Assembly: GCA_020726265.1 (NCBI GenBank)
Contig: DYSZ01000003.1
Coordinates: forward strand, 1-57,175
DNA from: Draconibacterium orientale
Lineage (GTDB): Bacteria > Bacteroidota > Bacteroidia > Bacteroidales > Prolixibacteraceae
DNA: 57,175 nt
Direction of reading: 5' to 3'
This document shows positions 1-8,936 of this stretch, piece after piece (position 1 is the stretch's first letter; every line of letters starts with the position of its first letter). The notes under the pieces are model-generated. The model saw only the letters and a program-made list of their open reading frames with translations. It searched no databases and was not told the origin of the DNA. The position numbers were made by a program, and so were the translations under genes.

Positions 1-61
1 AGCCTTTCAATATCACTGCGATGCTAATAAAATCAAATTAATGTAAAAAGATGCAGCATCG

Positions 62-92
62 TTTGGAAGAGAGAAAAAAAGAACTATTTTTG
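62..92 (+). promoter_or_regulatory. Bacteroidota-type promoter of rpmH
   Basis: A TTTG at 62-65 is followed after 19 bases by TATTTTTG at 85-92, which fits the Bacteroidota primary sigma consensus (TTTG, N19-21, TAnnTTTG). The start codon of rpmH lies 42 bases downstream, so a leader of about 35 bases is expected. Seen directly; promoter activity is inferred. Confidence 0.7.
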
Positions 93-133
93 CAGTCCGA
101 AAAAATTAAAAACGATAATAAAAAATAATAGAA

Positions 134-292
134 ATGAAAAGAACATTTCAGCCATCGAACAGGAAAAGAAAGAACAAACACGGGTTCAGGGAAAGAATGT
201 CAACTGCTAACGGCCGCAAAGTGCTGAAAGCACGCCGTGCAAAAGGGAGAAGAAAACTCACTGTTTCGGACGAACCGAGACACAAAAGATAA
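134..292 (+). CDS. rpmH: 50S ribosomal protein L34
   Basis: This 52-residue, very basic protein is ribosomal protein L34 of the large subunit, which binds 23S rRNA. It begins [20 protein letters not shown] and continues with the [11 protein letters not shown] stretch and an Arg/Lys-rich centre typical of L34, at the family's usual length of 44-53 residues. The start is fixed by the conserved MKRTFQPS beginning. A promoter lies at 62-92 and a strong terminator at 321-348, so it appears to be a single-gene transcript. Unlike many bacteria, where rpmH sits beside rnpA and dnaA, the next gene is mqnE. The only long reading frame on the opposite strand is a shadow of this gene. Confidence 0.97.
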   Translation: MKRTFQPSNRKRKNKHGFRERMSTANGRKVLKARRAKGRRKLTVSDEPRHKR

Positions 293-320
293 TTTAAAAG
301 CTTCGCACTTTTAACAGGAA

Positions 321-348
321 GGTAAAGAAAGAATTTCTTTACCTTTTT
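321..348 (+). terminator. Rho-independent terminator after rpmH
   Basis: A perfect 10-bp stem (GGTAAAGAAA at 321-330, TTTCTTTACC at 334-343) with a 3-base loop is followed directly by TTTTT. It lies 28 bases past the rpmH stop and 54 bases before mqnE. Confidence 0.85.
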
Positions 349-401
349 GTGTTTATTTAAACCTGTGTATTCTGCAGCCAATCTAATATTCATTTATTTC
401 G

Positions 402-1520
402 ATGGATTCAGCGCTTAAAATTTATCAATCACTACAGTTGCCCGGAGAAATTAAAAAAATTTCCGAAAAAGTTTTTGATTCAGAACCATTAACATCTGAA
501 GATGCAATTCAGCTTTTCCAGTGTAATGACATGGCATTGCTTGGTTTTCTCGCAAACGTAGTTAAGAAGCGGCTTAGCGGCGACTATGTTTATTTTAACC
601 GTAACTTCCATATCGAACCCACCAACATTTGTATCAACCACTGCAAGTTTTGTTCGTACCGCCGTCACCAGGGACAAAAAGGTGCCTGGGAATGCAGCAT
701 CGAAGATATTCTTGCCGATGTTGAAAAATTTACGGCGAAAGGCGCCACCGAAGTTCATATTGTGGGTGGAGTTCACCCCGACCGACATGTGAATTTTTAT
801 GCCGATATGCTGAAATCGATAAAAAAAGTTGCGCCTGCTTTGCAAATCAAGGCTTTCACCGCTGTTGAAATCGACCAGATGTGCCAGATGGGAAATGTAA
901 CCATTGAAGAAGGTCTCAGAATTTTAAAAGAAGCCGGGCTGGAATCGATGCCGGGTGGTGGCGCTGAAATTTTCGATGAAACACTGCGTGCTGAAATTTG
1001 TCCTGATAAAACCGGGTCGGCAGAGTGGTTACGCATTCACTCGGTAGCTCACAAAATGGGCATTCCATCCAATGCAACAATACTTTACGGATTACTTGAA
1101 AACTACGAACACCGTGTTGACCACCTCAATAGGTTACGCACGTTGCAGGAACAAACCGGTGGGTTCAACGCGTTTATTCCGTTGAAATTCAAACGCGAAA
1201 ACAATGCCTATTCCAAAATAAAGGAAACCACCCTGATTGAAGATCTAAAAAACTACGCTGTTTCCCGCATCTTTTTGCATAATATTCCGCATTTGAAAGC
1301 CTACTGGCCAATGATTGGCAAACAGGCTGCGCGACTTTCGCTGAATTTTGGTGTGGATGACCTCGATGGAACAATAGATGACTCAACAAAAATATATTCC
1401 ATGGCTGGCGGCGAGGAAAAACCAAGCGCCAGCAGCGCCGAACTTATTGAAATGATTCGTGAGATGAAAATGGTTCCGGTTGAGCGGGATACACATTATA
1501 ATATTCTGAAGACATACTGA
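402..1520 (+). CDS. mqnE: Aminofutalosine synthase MqnE (radical SAM)
   Basis: Predicted radical SAM enzyme of the futalosine route to menaquinone. MqnE joins 3-[(1-carboxyvinyl)oxy]benzoate to the adenosyl radical to give aminofutalosine. The 372-residue length matches the family. The cluster cysteines are C77, C81 and C84 in CINHCKFC (CxxxCxxC). The segment LESMPGGGAEIFDE, followed by ICPDK and NATILYGLLENYEHRVDH, is closer to MqnE than to its paralogue MqnC, which I recall having a methionine-rich segment there. No other mqn gene lies in the window, so the pathway is scattered or continues elsewhere. It stands alone between the rpmH terminator and the PASTA gene. MqnC is the main alternative. 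Confidence 0.88.
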   Translation: MDSALKIYQSLQLPGEIKKISEKVFDSEPLTSEDAIQLFQCNDMALLGFLANVVKKRLSGDYVYFNRNFHIEPTNICINHCKFCSYRRHQGQKGAWECSIEDILADVEKFTAKGATEVHIVGGVHPDRHVNFYADMLKSIKKVAPALQIKAFTAVEIDQMCQMGNVTIEEGLRILKEAGLESMPGGGAEIFDETLRAEICPDKTGSAEWLRIHSVAHKMGIPSNATILYGLLENYEHRVDHLNRLRTLQEQTGGFNAFIPLKFKRENNAYSKIKETTLIEDLKNYAVSRIFLHNIPHLKAYWPMIGKQAARLSLNFGVDDLDGTIDDSTKIYSMAGGEEKPSASSAELIEMIREMKMVPVERDTHYNILKTY

Positions 1521-1572
1521 TTTTTATTTTCCGAAAAAACAGCATTACATAAGCAGCTTCTGTTTTTTGCTG

Positions 1573-1580
1573 TATTTTTG
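1573..1580 (+). promoter_or_regulatory. Candidate -7 box for PASTA-rluD-ddl operon
   Basis: TATTTTTG matches the Bacteroidota -7 consensus TAnnTTTG and ends 24 bases before the ATG at 1605. No convincing TTTG element lies 19-21 bases upstream. Confidence 0.45.
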
Positions 1581-1604
1581 TCTTCAACATTTTACCGATA
1601 AAAA

Positions 1605-2420
1605 ATGAGTCTGAAAGATTTTTTAACAAGCAAAGTATTTTTTAAACATCTGACAATGGCTGTCGGGCTGTTCCTTGTAATTATTCTTATCACTTTGCAG
1701 ATTTTAAAATCATATACGCTTCAACGCGAATCATATACAGTCCCTGATTTCAGCGGAATGCAGCCATACGAAGCAGAAAGACTGGCTGAGGAAAACAACC
1801 TCAGATTCGAAGTAGCCGATTCGATTCATTTTAATGGCGCCGAGCCCGGATCTGTAGTGGAACAGGTTCCCGAACCCGGGTTGAAGGTTAAAAAAAACAG
1901 GATTGTTTTTGTTACCATCAATTCTACTGTTCCTGAAAAAGTGATTCTCCCGAAAATCACTGACGTTTCTTTCCGGCAGGCACAAGCCATGATTGAAAAC
2001 TGTGGTTTAATCACTGGCAACATTACTTTTCAGCCATCAGAATACAATGATCTTGTTTTAAAAGTTGAACAACGATTGCGCGAGTTAAACCAGGGCGACG
2101 AAATTTTAAAGGGAAGTACGGTTGACCTTGTGGTTGGCCGGAGCGGCGGAAGTTCAGAAACTTCACTGCCCGATCTCACAGGATTATCACTTAACGATGC
2201 AAAAAATACTTTAAGCTCGGGAATGCTGAACACCGGGGTGTTGATTTTTGATTCATCAATTATGACGCCGGAAGATTCTGCCAGTGCAATCGTGTGGAAA
2301 CAATATCCGTCGATTTCAAATACAAGAATTGTAAATATCGGAACCTCAGTCGATTTATGGCTGACATCTGCCGACACACTCAATACAGAACTGCCCGAAA
2401 CACCTGAAATAGAACAATAA
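1605..2420 (+). CDS. Membrane-anchored PASTA-domain protein
   Basis: A 271-residue protein with a short cytoplasmic start, one membrane segment at about residues 17-35 (AVGLFLVIILITLQIL) and three PASTA repeats outside (about 42-107, 110-180 and 185-255). PASTA domains bind muropeptides or other envelope ligands in penicillin-binding proteins and PknB-type kinases. Here neither a kinase nor a transpeptidase domain is attached. The gene overlaps rluD by one base (TAATG), and rluD overlaps ddl, so the three are probably co-transcribed. The link to Ddl fits a peptidoglycan-related role, but that is inference. The protein ends in a Pro/Glu-rich tail. Confidence 0.85.
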   Translation: MSLKDFLTSKVFFKHLTMAVGLFLVIILITLQILKSYTLQRESYTVPDFSGMQPYEAERLAEENNLRFEVADSIHFNGAEPGSVVEQVPEPGLKVKKNRIVFVTINSTVPEKVILPKITDVSFRQAQAMIENCGLITGNITFQPSEYNDLVLKVEQRLRELNQGDEILKGSTVDLVVGRSGGSSETSLPDLTGLSLNDAKNTLSSGMLNTGVLIFDSSIMTPEDSASAIVWKQYPSISNTRIVNIGTSVDLWLTSADTLNTELPETPEIEQ

Positions 2421-3463
2421 TGGAAGAATATATTGAAGAAATCGATGATCAGGACGAAGGTGAATTATTTGAACATCACCGGCTGACTGTCGATGCCGGG
2501 CAATCGGCAATGCGTATCGATAAGTTTCTGGCCAACCGGCTTTTAAATGTTACAAGAAGCCGACTACAACAGGCTGCCGACGCCGGAAATGTACTTGTGA
2601 ATAGTGTTCAGGTTAAATCGAGTTACAAGGTAAAACCAAATGACGATATTCAAATTGTGATGGATTACCCCAAACGCGAACTGAAAATCATTCCTGAAAA
2701 TATTCCGCTCAACATTGTTTACGAAGACGAGCAGTTGATTGTGGTAAACAAACCGGCAGGGCTGGTTGTACACCCCGGACATGGCAATTATTCGGGCACG
2801 CTTGTAAATGCGCTGGCTTGGTATTTTAAGGATTTGCCGCTGTTTAACAACGAAGACCCGCGACCGGGGTTAGTTCACCGCATCGACAAAGATACTTCTG
2901 GTTTGCTGGTGGTTGCCAAAACCGAACTTGCCAAAACCTCGCTGGGTATTCAGTTCTACGAAAAATCGACAGAACGTCTTTACCATGCACTGGTTTGGGG
3001 AAGCCCGAAAGAGGATAAAGGAACAATTACAGGAAATATTGGCCGCAGCCTCAAAAACCGGCAGGTTTTCCAGGTTTTTCCCGATGGTGAATATGGAAAA
3101 CCGGCTGTTACACATTACAAGGTTTTAAGAAACATGAGTTATGTAAGTCTTGTGGAATGCCGCCTCGAAACCGGCCGCACCCACCAGATTAGGGTACACA
3201 TGAAATATATTAACCACACACTTTTTAATGACTCGAACTATGGTGGCGATGAAATTTTACGCGGAACCACCTCCAATAAATACAGGCAGTTTGTAATGAA
3301 TTGCTTTAAAATTCTGCCCCGACAGGCGCTTCATGCAAAAACACTTGGCTTTACCCACCCGGTAACCGGCGAAAAAATGCTTTTCGACTCGGAGTTACCC
3401 GAAGATATGGCCGCTGCAGTTGATAAATGGGAAAATTATATAGTAAACCGTTATGAAGAATAA
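2420..3463 (+). CDS. rluD: RluA/RluD-family 23S rRNA pseudouridine synthase
   Basis: Predicted pseudouridine synthase of the RluA group, which isomerises uridines in 23S rRNA. The N-terminus (about residues 20-80) is an S4 RNA-binding domain (RIDKFLANRL, then AGNVLVN). The catalytic motif HRIDKDTSGLLVVAK contains the catalytic aspartate D156, and RTHQIRVHMKY is the conserved C-terminal motif. The 347-residue length is normal for RluD with an acidic N-terminal extension. The start codon shares its A with the stop of the PASTA gene, and the end overlaps ddl by 11 bases, which indicates translational coupling. RluD is the likeliest specific member because of the S4 domain, but RluC-like targets cannot be excluded. 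Confidence 0.88.
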   Translation: MEEYIEEIDDQDEGELFEHHRLTVDAGQSAMRIDKFLANRLLNVTRSRLQQAADAGNVLVNSVQVKSSYKVKPNDDIQIVMDYPKRELKIIPENIPLNIVYEDEQLIVVNKPAGLVVHPGHGNYSGTLVNALAWYFKDLPLFNNEDPRPGLVHRIDKDTSGLLVVAKTELAKTSLGIQFYEKSTERLYHALVWGSPKEDKGTITGNIGRSLKNRQVFQVFPDGEYGKPAVTHYKVLRNMSYVSLVECRLETGRTHQIRVHMKYINHTLFNDSNYGGDEILRGTTSNKYRQFVMNCFKILPRQALHAKTLGFTHPVTGEKMLFDSELPEDMAAAVDKWENYIVNRYEE

Positions 3464-4439
3464 ACCAAATATTGCCGTTGTTTCGGGAGGTGACTCTTCC
3501 GAATATGTTGTTTCGGTAAAAAGCGGTGCTAATGTGTACAACGCCGTCGATACAGCAAAATTCACACCGTGGCTGATTCTGATGCGCGGAAAAGAGTGGA
3601 TTGTACTTGAAAATGAAACCAAAATTGCCGATATCGACAAATCCGATTTCAGTTTTAATTACAACGGCAACAAAATCAATTTCGATTACGCCTACATTAC
3701 AATACATGGCACGCCGGGCGAAGACGGAATTTTACAGGGCTATTTCGAACTGCTCGGAATCCCCTATTCCACTTGTAACGTGCACTCATCGTCACTAACA
3801 TTTAACAAATGGTTTTGCAACAATTACCTCAGTAGTTTCGGGGTAAAAATGGCAAAATCGGTAAAAATGACAAAAGGCGAGAAAGTAAATGCTGCCGAGA
3901 TTGTCAGTAATCTGGGATTACCGGTTTTTGTAAAACCGAATGCGGGAGGTTCGAGTTTTGGTGTTACCAAAGTAAAAACCCAGGACGAAATTGAACCTGC
4001 CATTCTGAAAGCATGGGAAGAAAGCAACGAAGCGCTGATTGAACAATTTATTGATGGTGCTGAATTTACCTGTGGGCTTGTAAAAATCGGCAATAAAAAA
4101 ATAGTTTTCCCGGTTACCGAAGTATTGCCAAAAAATGAATTTTTCGATTTCGAAGCAAAATATACTCCGGGTGTTACCGAAGAAATAACACCAGCGCGTT
4201 TACCAGAACATCTTTTTGAAAAATGCCAGAACATCAGTTCTGAAATTTATGATTTCTGCCAGTGTGCGGGAATTGTTCGCATCGATTACATCTTGAAAAA
4301 CGATGAATTTTATTTCCTCGAAGTGAATACCACGCCGGGAATGACCGCCACCAGCTTTGTTCCGCAACAAATTGCAGCCATGGGGATGAAACTGAAAGAC
4401 ATGATTTCACTCATCATTCGTGACAAACTCTGGTTGTAG
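3453..4439 (+). CDS. ddl: D-alanine--D-alanine ligase
   Basis: Predicted ATP-grasp ligase making D-Ala-D-Ala for peptidoglycan. Visible family features are the N-terminal GGDSSEYVVS turn, the substrate loop ITIHGTPGEDGILQGYFELL, the ATP-grasp segment VFVKPNAGGSSFGV, and the C-terminal metal-binding stretch RIDYILKNDEFYFLEVNTTPGM cut here into two parts (RIDY and LEVNTTPGMT). The 328 residues are within the normal range. The start lies inside rluD, an 11-base overlap. MurF, which adds the product to the precursor, is encoded in this window at 25031 as a fusion with alanine racemase. Confidence 0.93.
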   Translation: MKNKPNIAVVSGGDSSEYVVSVKSGANVYNAVDTAKFTPWLILMRGKEWIVLENETKIADIDKSDFSFNYNGNKINFDYAYITIHGTPGEDGILQGYFELLGIPYSTCNVHSSSLTFNKWFCNNYLSSFGVKMAKSVKMTKGEKVNAAEIVSNLGLPVFVKPNAGGSSFGVTKVKTQDEIEPAILKAWEESNEALIEQFIDGAEFTCGLVKIGNKKIVFPVTEVLPKNEFFDFEAKYTPGVTEEITPARLPEHLFEKCQNISSEIYDFCQCAGIVRIDYILKNDEFYFLEVNTTPGMTATSFVPQQIAAMGMKLKDMISLIIRDKLWL

Positions 4440-4524
4440 AAACTATCAACAGTTGTGAATAAGTATCGTTTAAAACTAATCAGAATTAGAAATCAGTTTT
4501 AAAGCCTGCTGCATTCAAATCGTT

Positions 4525-4532
4525 TATTTTTG
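4525..4532 (+). promoter_or_regulatory. Candidate -7 box for dnaB
   Basis: TATTTTTG fits TAnnTTTG and lies 43 bases upstream of the dnaB ATG, in the 136-base gap after ddl. No clear upstream element is visible. Confidence 0.4.
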
Positions 4533-4575
4533 AGATTCGAAATTTACCGTTGCAGAAAAAACCGCTGGAAAAATT

Positions 4576-6108
4576 ATGGCCGAAAAGAGAAAAAACAATA
4601 ACAACAACCAGTTCAATATTGAACAAATTAATGCCCAGTACGGCAAATTGCCGCCCCAGGCCACTGAGGTGGAAGAAGCGGTTTTGGGCGCACTGATGCT
4701 CGAACGCGACGCCTATGTTACTGTTGCCGACGTAATCGACACCGGAAGTTTTTATAAGGAAACACACCAGAAAATTTTTGATGCCATAAAAGAACTGGCC
4801 AACAAAGAAAAGCCGGTTGACCTTTTAATGGTTACCCAGGAACTAAAAGACCGCAACCAACTGGAGGAAATCGGAGGCCCCGCTTATATTACCCAGCTCA
4901 CCCGGCGTGTGGCTTCGGCTGCCCATATCGAATTTCATGCACGCATTATTGCGCAGAAATTTATCCAGCGCGAACTCATCAGGGTTTCCACTGAAATTCA
5001 GTCAAAATCATACGACGATACGATGGATGTTGACGACCTCATCGACTTTTCAGAATCGTCGCTTTTTAAAATTGCGCAGGGCAACATTAAAAAGGAAACT
5101 GTTCCGATTAAACCCATCTTAAATCAGGCAATTCTTCAGATTGAAAAAGCAAAAAATCAGAAAGAGGGTTTAAGCGGAGTTCCTTCGGGTTTTACGGCGC
5201 TCGACCGAATCACTTCGGGCTGGCAGAAAACCGACCTTGTGATTGTAGCTGCCCGACCATCAATGGGAAAAACGGCTTTCGTACTTTCTATGGCGCGCGA
5301 AATGGCGGTAACGCACAACAAATCTGTTGCCTTGTTTTCGCTCGAAATGTCATCTATTCAGTTGGTTACTCGTTTAATTTCTTCAGAAACCGAACTCGGC
5401 TCGCAAAAACTGAAATCGGGCAGGCTCGAAGACTGGGAATGGGAACACCTGAACCGTAAAATCTCGAATCTCGACAAAGCTCCGATGTTTATCGATGATA
5501 CACCGGCACTTTCAATTTTTGAGTTCAGGGCAAAATGCCGGCGCTTAAAAATGCAATACAACATTGAAGTTGTGATTGTGGATTACCTGCAGCTGATGAC
5601 TGCCGGTTCTGATAACCGGGGCAGCCGCGAACAGGAAGTAAGTAACATTTCGCGCTCGCTGAAAGCCATCGCCAAAGAACTTGACATTCCAATTCTGGCG
5701 CTTTCGCAGCTCAACCGTTCGGTTGAATCGCGCGAAGGCAAACGCCCACAACTTTCCGACCTTCGTGAGTCGGGTGCGATTGAACAGGATGCCGACCTTG
5801 TTTTGTTTATTCACAGACCTGAATATTATGGGATTACCGAAGATGAATCGGGTAACTCGCTGTTGGGTGTGGCCGAAATCATCATTGCAAAACACCGTAA
5901 TGGCGCCACCGGCGATATTCATCTTTCGTTTAAAAAAGAATTAGCCAAATTCTCGGATATGGAACACCAGTTTGCCGGCAGTTTGGCCGGTGGAGCAAAA
6001 ACTTACAGCTCAAAAATGAATGAAGACGCTGAAACTTCGGGAGTTGGAATGAGCCACAACAGCAGCTTTGAAAATCAGCGGTCGGGAAAAACCGATTCAC
6101 CGTTTTAA
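4576..6108 (+). CDS. dnaB: Replicative DNA helicase DnaB
   Basis: Hexameric 5'-3' helicase of the replication fork. The N-terminal domain (about residues 25-125, PPQATEVEEAVLGALML onward) binds primase; the C-terminal RecA-like motor follows. Walker A is ARPSMGKTAF at about residues 225-234 and Walker B ends in VVIVDYLQLM at about 331-340. Motifs LALSQLNRSVESR and SDLRESGAIEQDAD, including the arginine-rich end of the motor, are intact. At 510 residues it is normal. A low-complexity tail with Ser/Asn follows the motor. No intein or insertion is present, although dnaB is a frequent intein host. Confidence 0.96.
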   Translation: MAEKRKNNNNNQFNIEQINAQYGKLPPQATEVEEAVLGALMLERDAYVTVADVIDTGSFYKETHQKIFDAIKELANKEKPVDLLMVTQELKDRNQLEEIGGPAYITQLTRRVASAAHIEFHARIIAQKFIQRELIRVSTEIQSKSYDDTMDVDDLIDFSESSLFKIAQGNIKKETVPIKPILNQAILQIEKAKNQKEGLSGVPSGFTALDRITSGWQKTDLVIVAARPSMGKTAFVLSMAREMAVTHNKSVALFSLEMSSIQLVTRLISSETELGSQKLKSGRLEDWEWEHLNRKISNLDKAPMFIDDTPALSIFEFRAKCRRLKMQYNIEVVIVDYLQLMTAGSDNRGSREQEVSNISRSLKAIAKELDIPILALSQLNRSVESREGKRPQLSDLRESGAIEQDADLVLFIHRPEYYGITEDESGNSLLGVAEIIIAKHRNGATGDIHLSFKKELAKFSDMEHQFAGSLAGGAKTYSSKMNEDAETSGVGMSHNSSFENQRSGKTDSPF

Positions 6109-6155
6109 ACTGAACATTTTGCCTTCTCTATTTGTAATTTCTGAAACGAACAACC

Positions 6156-7415
6156 ATGAAGACAAAACTAGTACTGATACTATTTCTACTTATATCGGTG
6201 ATGCAGGTGAAAGCAATCTACCTGCTGATTCCCATGGACGATTCTCAGAAAAATCATCTGAAAGCGTACGGAATAACCTTTTGGGTACTCGAAAAGGATG
6301 TTGAGGTAAAATGGTTGCTCAATTACCGCGGGGGTAGTTTTCTGATGCAACATTCGCCTGCTTTCGAAAGCGAATGTATGGTGCGTGGCGTTTCATTCGA
6401 GTCAATAACTGACGCACAGGCAGCAGCAATTTTAGACGAAATTGCACAGCCCGATGTGAACCAGGATGCAGTTGCAATGAACAAGGCACCCAAAATAGCC
6501 GTGTATTCTCCACCCAACAAACAACCCTGGGACGATGCTGTGACGCTGGTGCTTACCTATGCCGAAATTCCGTATGATGTGATTTACGATGAGGAAATTT
6601 TTAATGGCAAATTAGCTGAATATGACTGGCTGCACCTTCACCACGAAGATTTTACCGGACAGTTTGGAAAATTCTGGAGAGTTTATCAAAATGCGCCCTG
6701 GTATCAACAGGAAGTAGCTATTAACAACGAATTAGCCAAAAAACTGGGTTTTCTGAAGGTTGCAGAAATGAAATCGTTTGTAACCCGTGAAATTGAAAAA
6801 TATGTATTAAACGGCGGCTTTCTGTTTGCCATGTGTGCTGCCACCGATACTTATGATATTTCGCTGGCAGCCATGGAAATCGATATTTGCGAGCCCATGT
6901 TTGATGGTGACCCGGCGGATAAAAATGCCCAGGAAAAACTGGATTTTAACCACACTTTTGCGTTCCGCGATTTTAAACTCACGATGGATCCGTACGCCTA
7001 CGAATTCTCGAATATCGATGTAACCAACTCACGAAACGTGGTGCGTGAGAACGATTTTTTTACATTATTTGAGTTCTCGGCCAAGTGGGACCCGATTCCC
7101 ACCATGCTTTGCCAGAACCACCGCAACCTGATTAAAGGTTTTATGGGCCAAACCACCGCTTACAAAAAAGAACTGCTGAAACCCGGCAGCCTGGTGATGG
7201 GCGAAAATAAAAATGCTGGTGAGGCACGTTATATTCACGGCGAACGTGGAAAAGGATTCTGGACATTTTACGGCGGCCACGACCCCGAAGATTACCGCCA
7301 CCTGGTTGGCGACACTCCGACTGACTTAAACTTGTTCCCCACTTCACCGGGATACAGGCTGATCCTTAATAATGTTTTATTTCCCGCGGCTAAAAAGAAG
7401 AAAAGGAAAACATAA
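6156..7415 (+). CDS. Secreted protein of the Bacteroidota family usually mislabelled asparagine synthetase B
   Basis: A 419-residue protein with a signal peptide (about residues 1-20) followed by YLLIPMDDSQKNHLKAYGI. I recognise it as a conserved Bacteroidota family that databases often name asparagine synthetase B. It has neither the N-terminal catalytic Cys glutaminase nor the SGGxDS synthetase loop of true AsnB. A central segment, GGFLFAMCAATDTYDI at about residues 218-233, resembles the nucleophile elbow of class I glutamine amidotransferase-like folds (Gly-x-Cys-like). The C-terminus GFWTFYGGHDPEDY then ends in a Lys/Arg-rich tail. It follows dnaB by 47 bases. Function unknown; the envelope location is well supported by the signal peptide. 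Confidence 0.75.
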   Translation: MKTKLVLILFLLISVMQVKAIYLLIPMDDSQKNHLKAYGITFWVLEKDVEVKWLLNYRGGSFLMQHSPAFESECMVRGVSFESITDAQAAAILDEIAQPDVNQDAVAMNKAPKIAVYSPPNKQPWDDAVTLVLTYAEIPYDVIYDEEIFNGKLAEYDWLHLHHEDFTGQFGKFWRVYQNAPWYQQEVAINNELAKKLGFLKVAEMKSFVTREIEKYVLNGGFLFAMCAATDTYDISLAAMEIDICEPMFDGDPADKNAQEKLDFNHTFAFRDFKLTMDPYAYEFSNIDVTNSRNVVRENDFFTLFEFSAKWDPIPTMLCQNHRNLIKGFMGQTTAYKKELLKPGSLVMGENKNAGEARYIHGERGKGFWTFYGGHDPEDYRHLVGDTPTDLNLFPTSPGYRLILNNVLFPAAKKKKRKT

Positions 7416-7430
7416 TCGATACATTAATCA

Positions 7431-7797
7431 GTTGTTTAGCAAGATCAATGCAAGCGCTTTTACGAATCAAGAGTTTAGGCGAACCAAGAGTTAATAACCT
7501 TCAGTATGCGGTTTTATTCTCTGTAATTCTGACGAAAAATCCTGCCTTACAGGCAGTTTGGTTCTATTATGCTGTAACCACAGGTTTGTAACCTGTGGTT
7601 ATGAAAATAAGTCCTTTCAGGACAAGTTACCCAATTGACTTGAAAAGTCAGAGTTCCATAACCGCATGGTCATCGACCTGCGGAAAACGATATCAAAAAA
7701 GAAGCAACTGCCTGTAAGGCAGGACAGTTTAAAGAATGAAAATTCCGGTTCTACCCTTGATTCGCATTACTAATAGTTTTTAGCTTATCTAAACAAC
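7431..7797. repeat. REP/MITE-like island of nested inverted repeats
   Basis: This gene-free stretch holds several nested palindromes. The outer ends GTTGTTTAG (7431-7439) and CTAAACAAC (7789-7797) are inverted copies, as are CGAATCAAG (7463-7471) and CTTGATTCG (7756-7764). An 18-base perfect inverted pair, CCTGCCTTACAGGCAGTT, lies at 7541-7558 and 7706-7723. Between them are a 12-bp perfect hairpin (7575-7601, TAACCACAGGTT arm) and a small GTCCT/AGGAC hairpin (7611-7623). No transposase or long reading frame is present. The layout resembles the non-coding hairpin elements moved by IS200-like REP transposases in Bacteroidota; that identification is inference. It lies between two convergent transcripts. 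Confidence 0.6.
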
Positions 7798-7857
7798 ATT
7801 GAATATCAATTTTGCATTTCAATATCCTGATTTTCTACTAGTCATTCAAAAAAAGGC

Positions 7858-7887
7858 AAAAAAAAATCCCGGCAGGTTTTGCCGGGA
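7858..7887 (-). terminator. Rho-independent terminator of the first Sus operon
   Basis: Read on the minus strand, TCCCGGCA and TGCCGGGA form an 8-bp GC-rich stem (7867-7887) followed by a run of T (complement of the A-run 7858-7866). It lies 22 bases past the lipoprotein stop at 7909. Confidence 0.85.
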
Positions 7888-7908
7888 CTTTTAATATAAT
7901 TCAGAGAA

Positions 7909-8898
7909 TTATCTTGGTCCTTTGTAAGTCCATGTTTCATCAAAGTAAACCCTGATATGAGGTGCATCAGGAACTAAACTTGGCTGAATCATGAAATATT
8001 TGAAATCAACATTTTTAGAAGTTGGATTCCATGCGTTAATACCCGATTCGTCAATTTTTGGCATCCTGGTATTTCCGGGAGGATTACCCCATGGATTTTT
8101 AACATCGATAATTTTCCCGCTTCCAGATGGATCGAAGAAAATTTCGAGACCAAATGAACCATAACCGCTTACGTTTGTACCACTCATAATTGGGTGCATA
8201 TAATCGCCCCAAACGTCACGATCGTAACACATTACTGAGTGAGCACCCGAAGTTTCCAAAACATACACAAATGGATAATAACCGGTTAGCGATGCGTTCA
8301 GAATGTCAACCATTGGACTGTTAGCTTTAACTTCATAAATACCATCGTATTTATTTTTTACAAGCACCTGGACAACAACTTCTTTTTCAGCAGCTTCACT
8401 TAATTTACCAGTACCACCGGTAAACTGGATTTCATATCCAAAACCATATTGTTTTGAAAAATTAAATTTTGTTGCATCCGGAATTGTAACAGTAATTGAT
8501 TTTGAGAATTCACCTGCTGCAAAATTCAATGCAATAGAACCATCAGCAGATGGAGCTGGTGCAATGGTTGCAAGATTTGACCCTAAAACTTCTAATGCCA
8601 TATCATTGTGTACATTAAATGTATCAAGAATGGACTGTTTGAACTTTAAAACAGCTGTTGTAGCACTATTAAGATCAGCTTCATTGGCAACATCTCTTCT
8701 AACTTCAAACATTACCGCTTTTTGCGAAGTTGGAATAGCATCGAGTGCAATCAATTTAAATCCCGCAGGGAAAAGTTTCACTATCGTTTGTCCGGCGTCA
8801 CCCATTGGTTCAGGGGTTTCAACCGTTTCGCACGAGTTAATAAGTAACAGCGCCATAAAAACCACTGCCACATTTTTTAATATTCTTAATGTTTTCAT
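7909..8898 (-). CDS. Sus-operon surface lipoprotein, DUF1735-like
   Basis: A 329-residue lipoprotein with a signal peptide and lipobox INSC (Cys at about 23). Residues about 30-170 resemble the DUF1735-type Ig-like domain found in lipoproteins encoded after SusD: FEVRRDV, then AAGEFSKSITVTIPDA. The segment KYDGIYEV begins a second domain that also occurs in these proteins. It is the last gene of a susC-susD-lipoprotein operon, 38 bases after the SusD stop, and precedes a strong terminator. Such proteins are thought to be surface glycan- or ligand-binding partners of the SusCD transporter. The ligand is unknown, and no enzyme gene nearby hints at it. Confidence 0.75.
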   Translation of the reverse strand: MKTLRILKNVAVVFMALLLINSCETVETPEPMGDAGQTIVKLFPAGFKLIALDAIPTSQKAVMFEVRRDVANEADLNSATTAVLKFKQSILDTFNVHNDMALEVLGSNLATIAPAPSADGSIALNFAAGEFSKSITVTIPDATKFNFSKQYGFGYEIQFTGGTGKLSEAAEKEVVVQVLVKNKYDGIYEVKANSPMVDILNASLTGYYPFVYVLETSGAHSVMCYDRDVWGDYMHPIMSGTNVSGYGSFGLEIFFDPSGSGKIIDVKNPWGNPPGNTRMPKIDESGINAWNPTSKNVDFKYFMIQPSLVPDAPHIRVYFDETWTYKGPR

Positions 8899-8936
8899 AT
8901 TTCCAATTCTTTTTAATGAGAATAGTTTATCAAATG

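Noticed and set aside
1-133. A replication origin beside rpmH
   Set aside because: No dnaA, rnpA or cluster of DnaA boxes is present; the stretch holds only the rpmH promoter.
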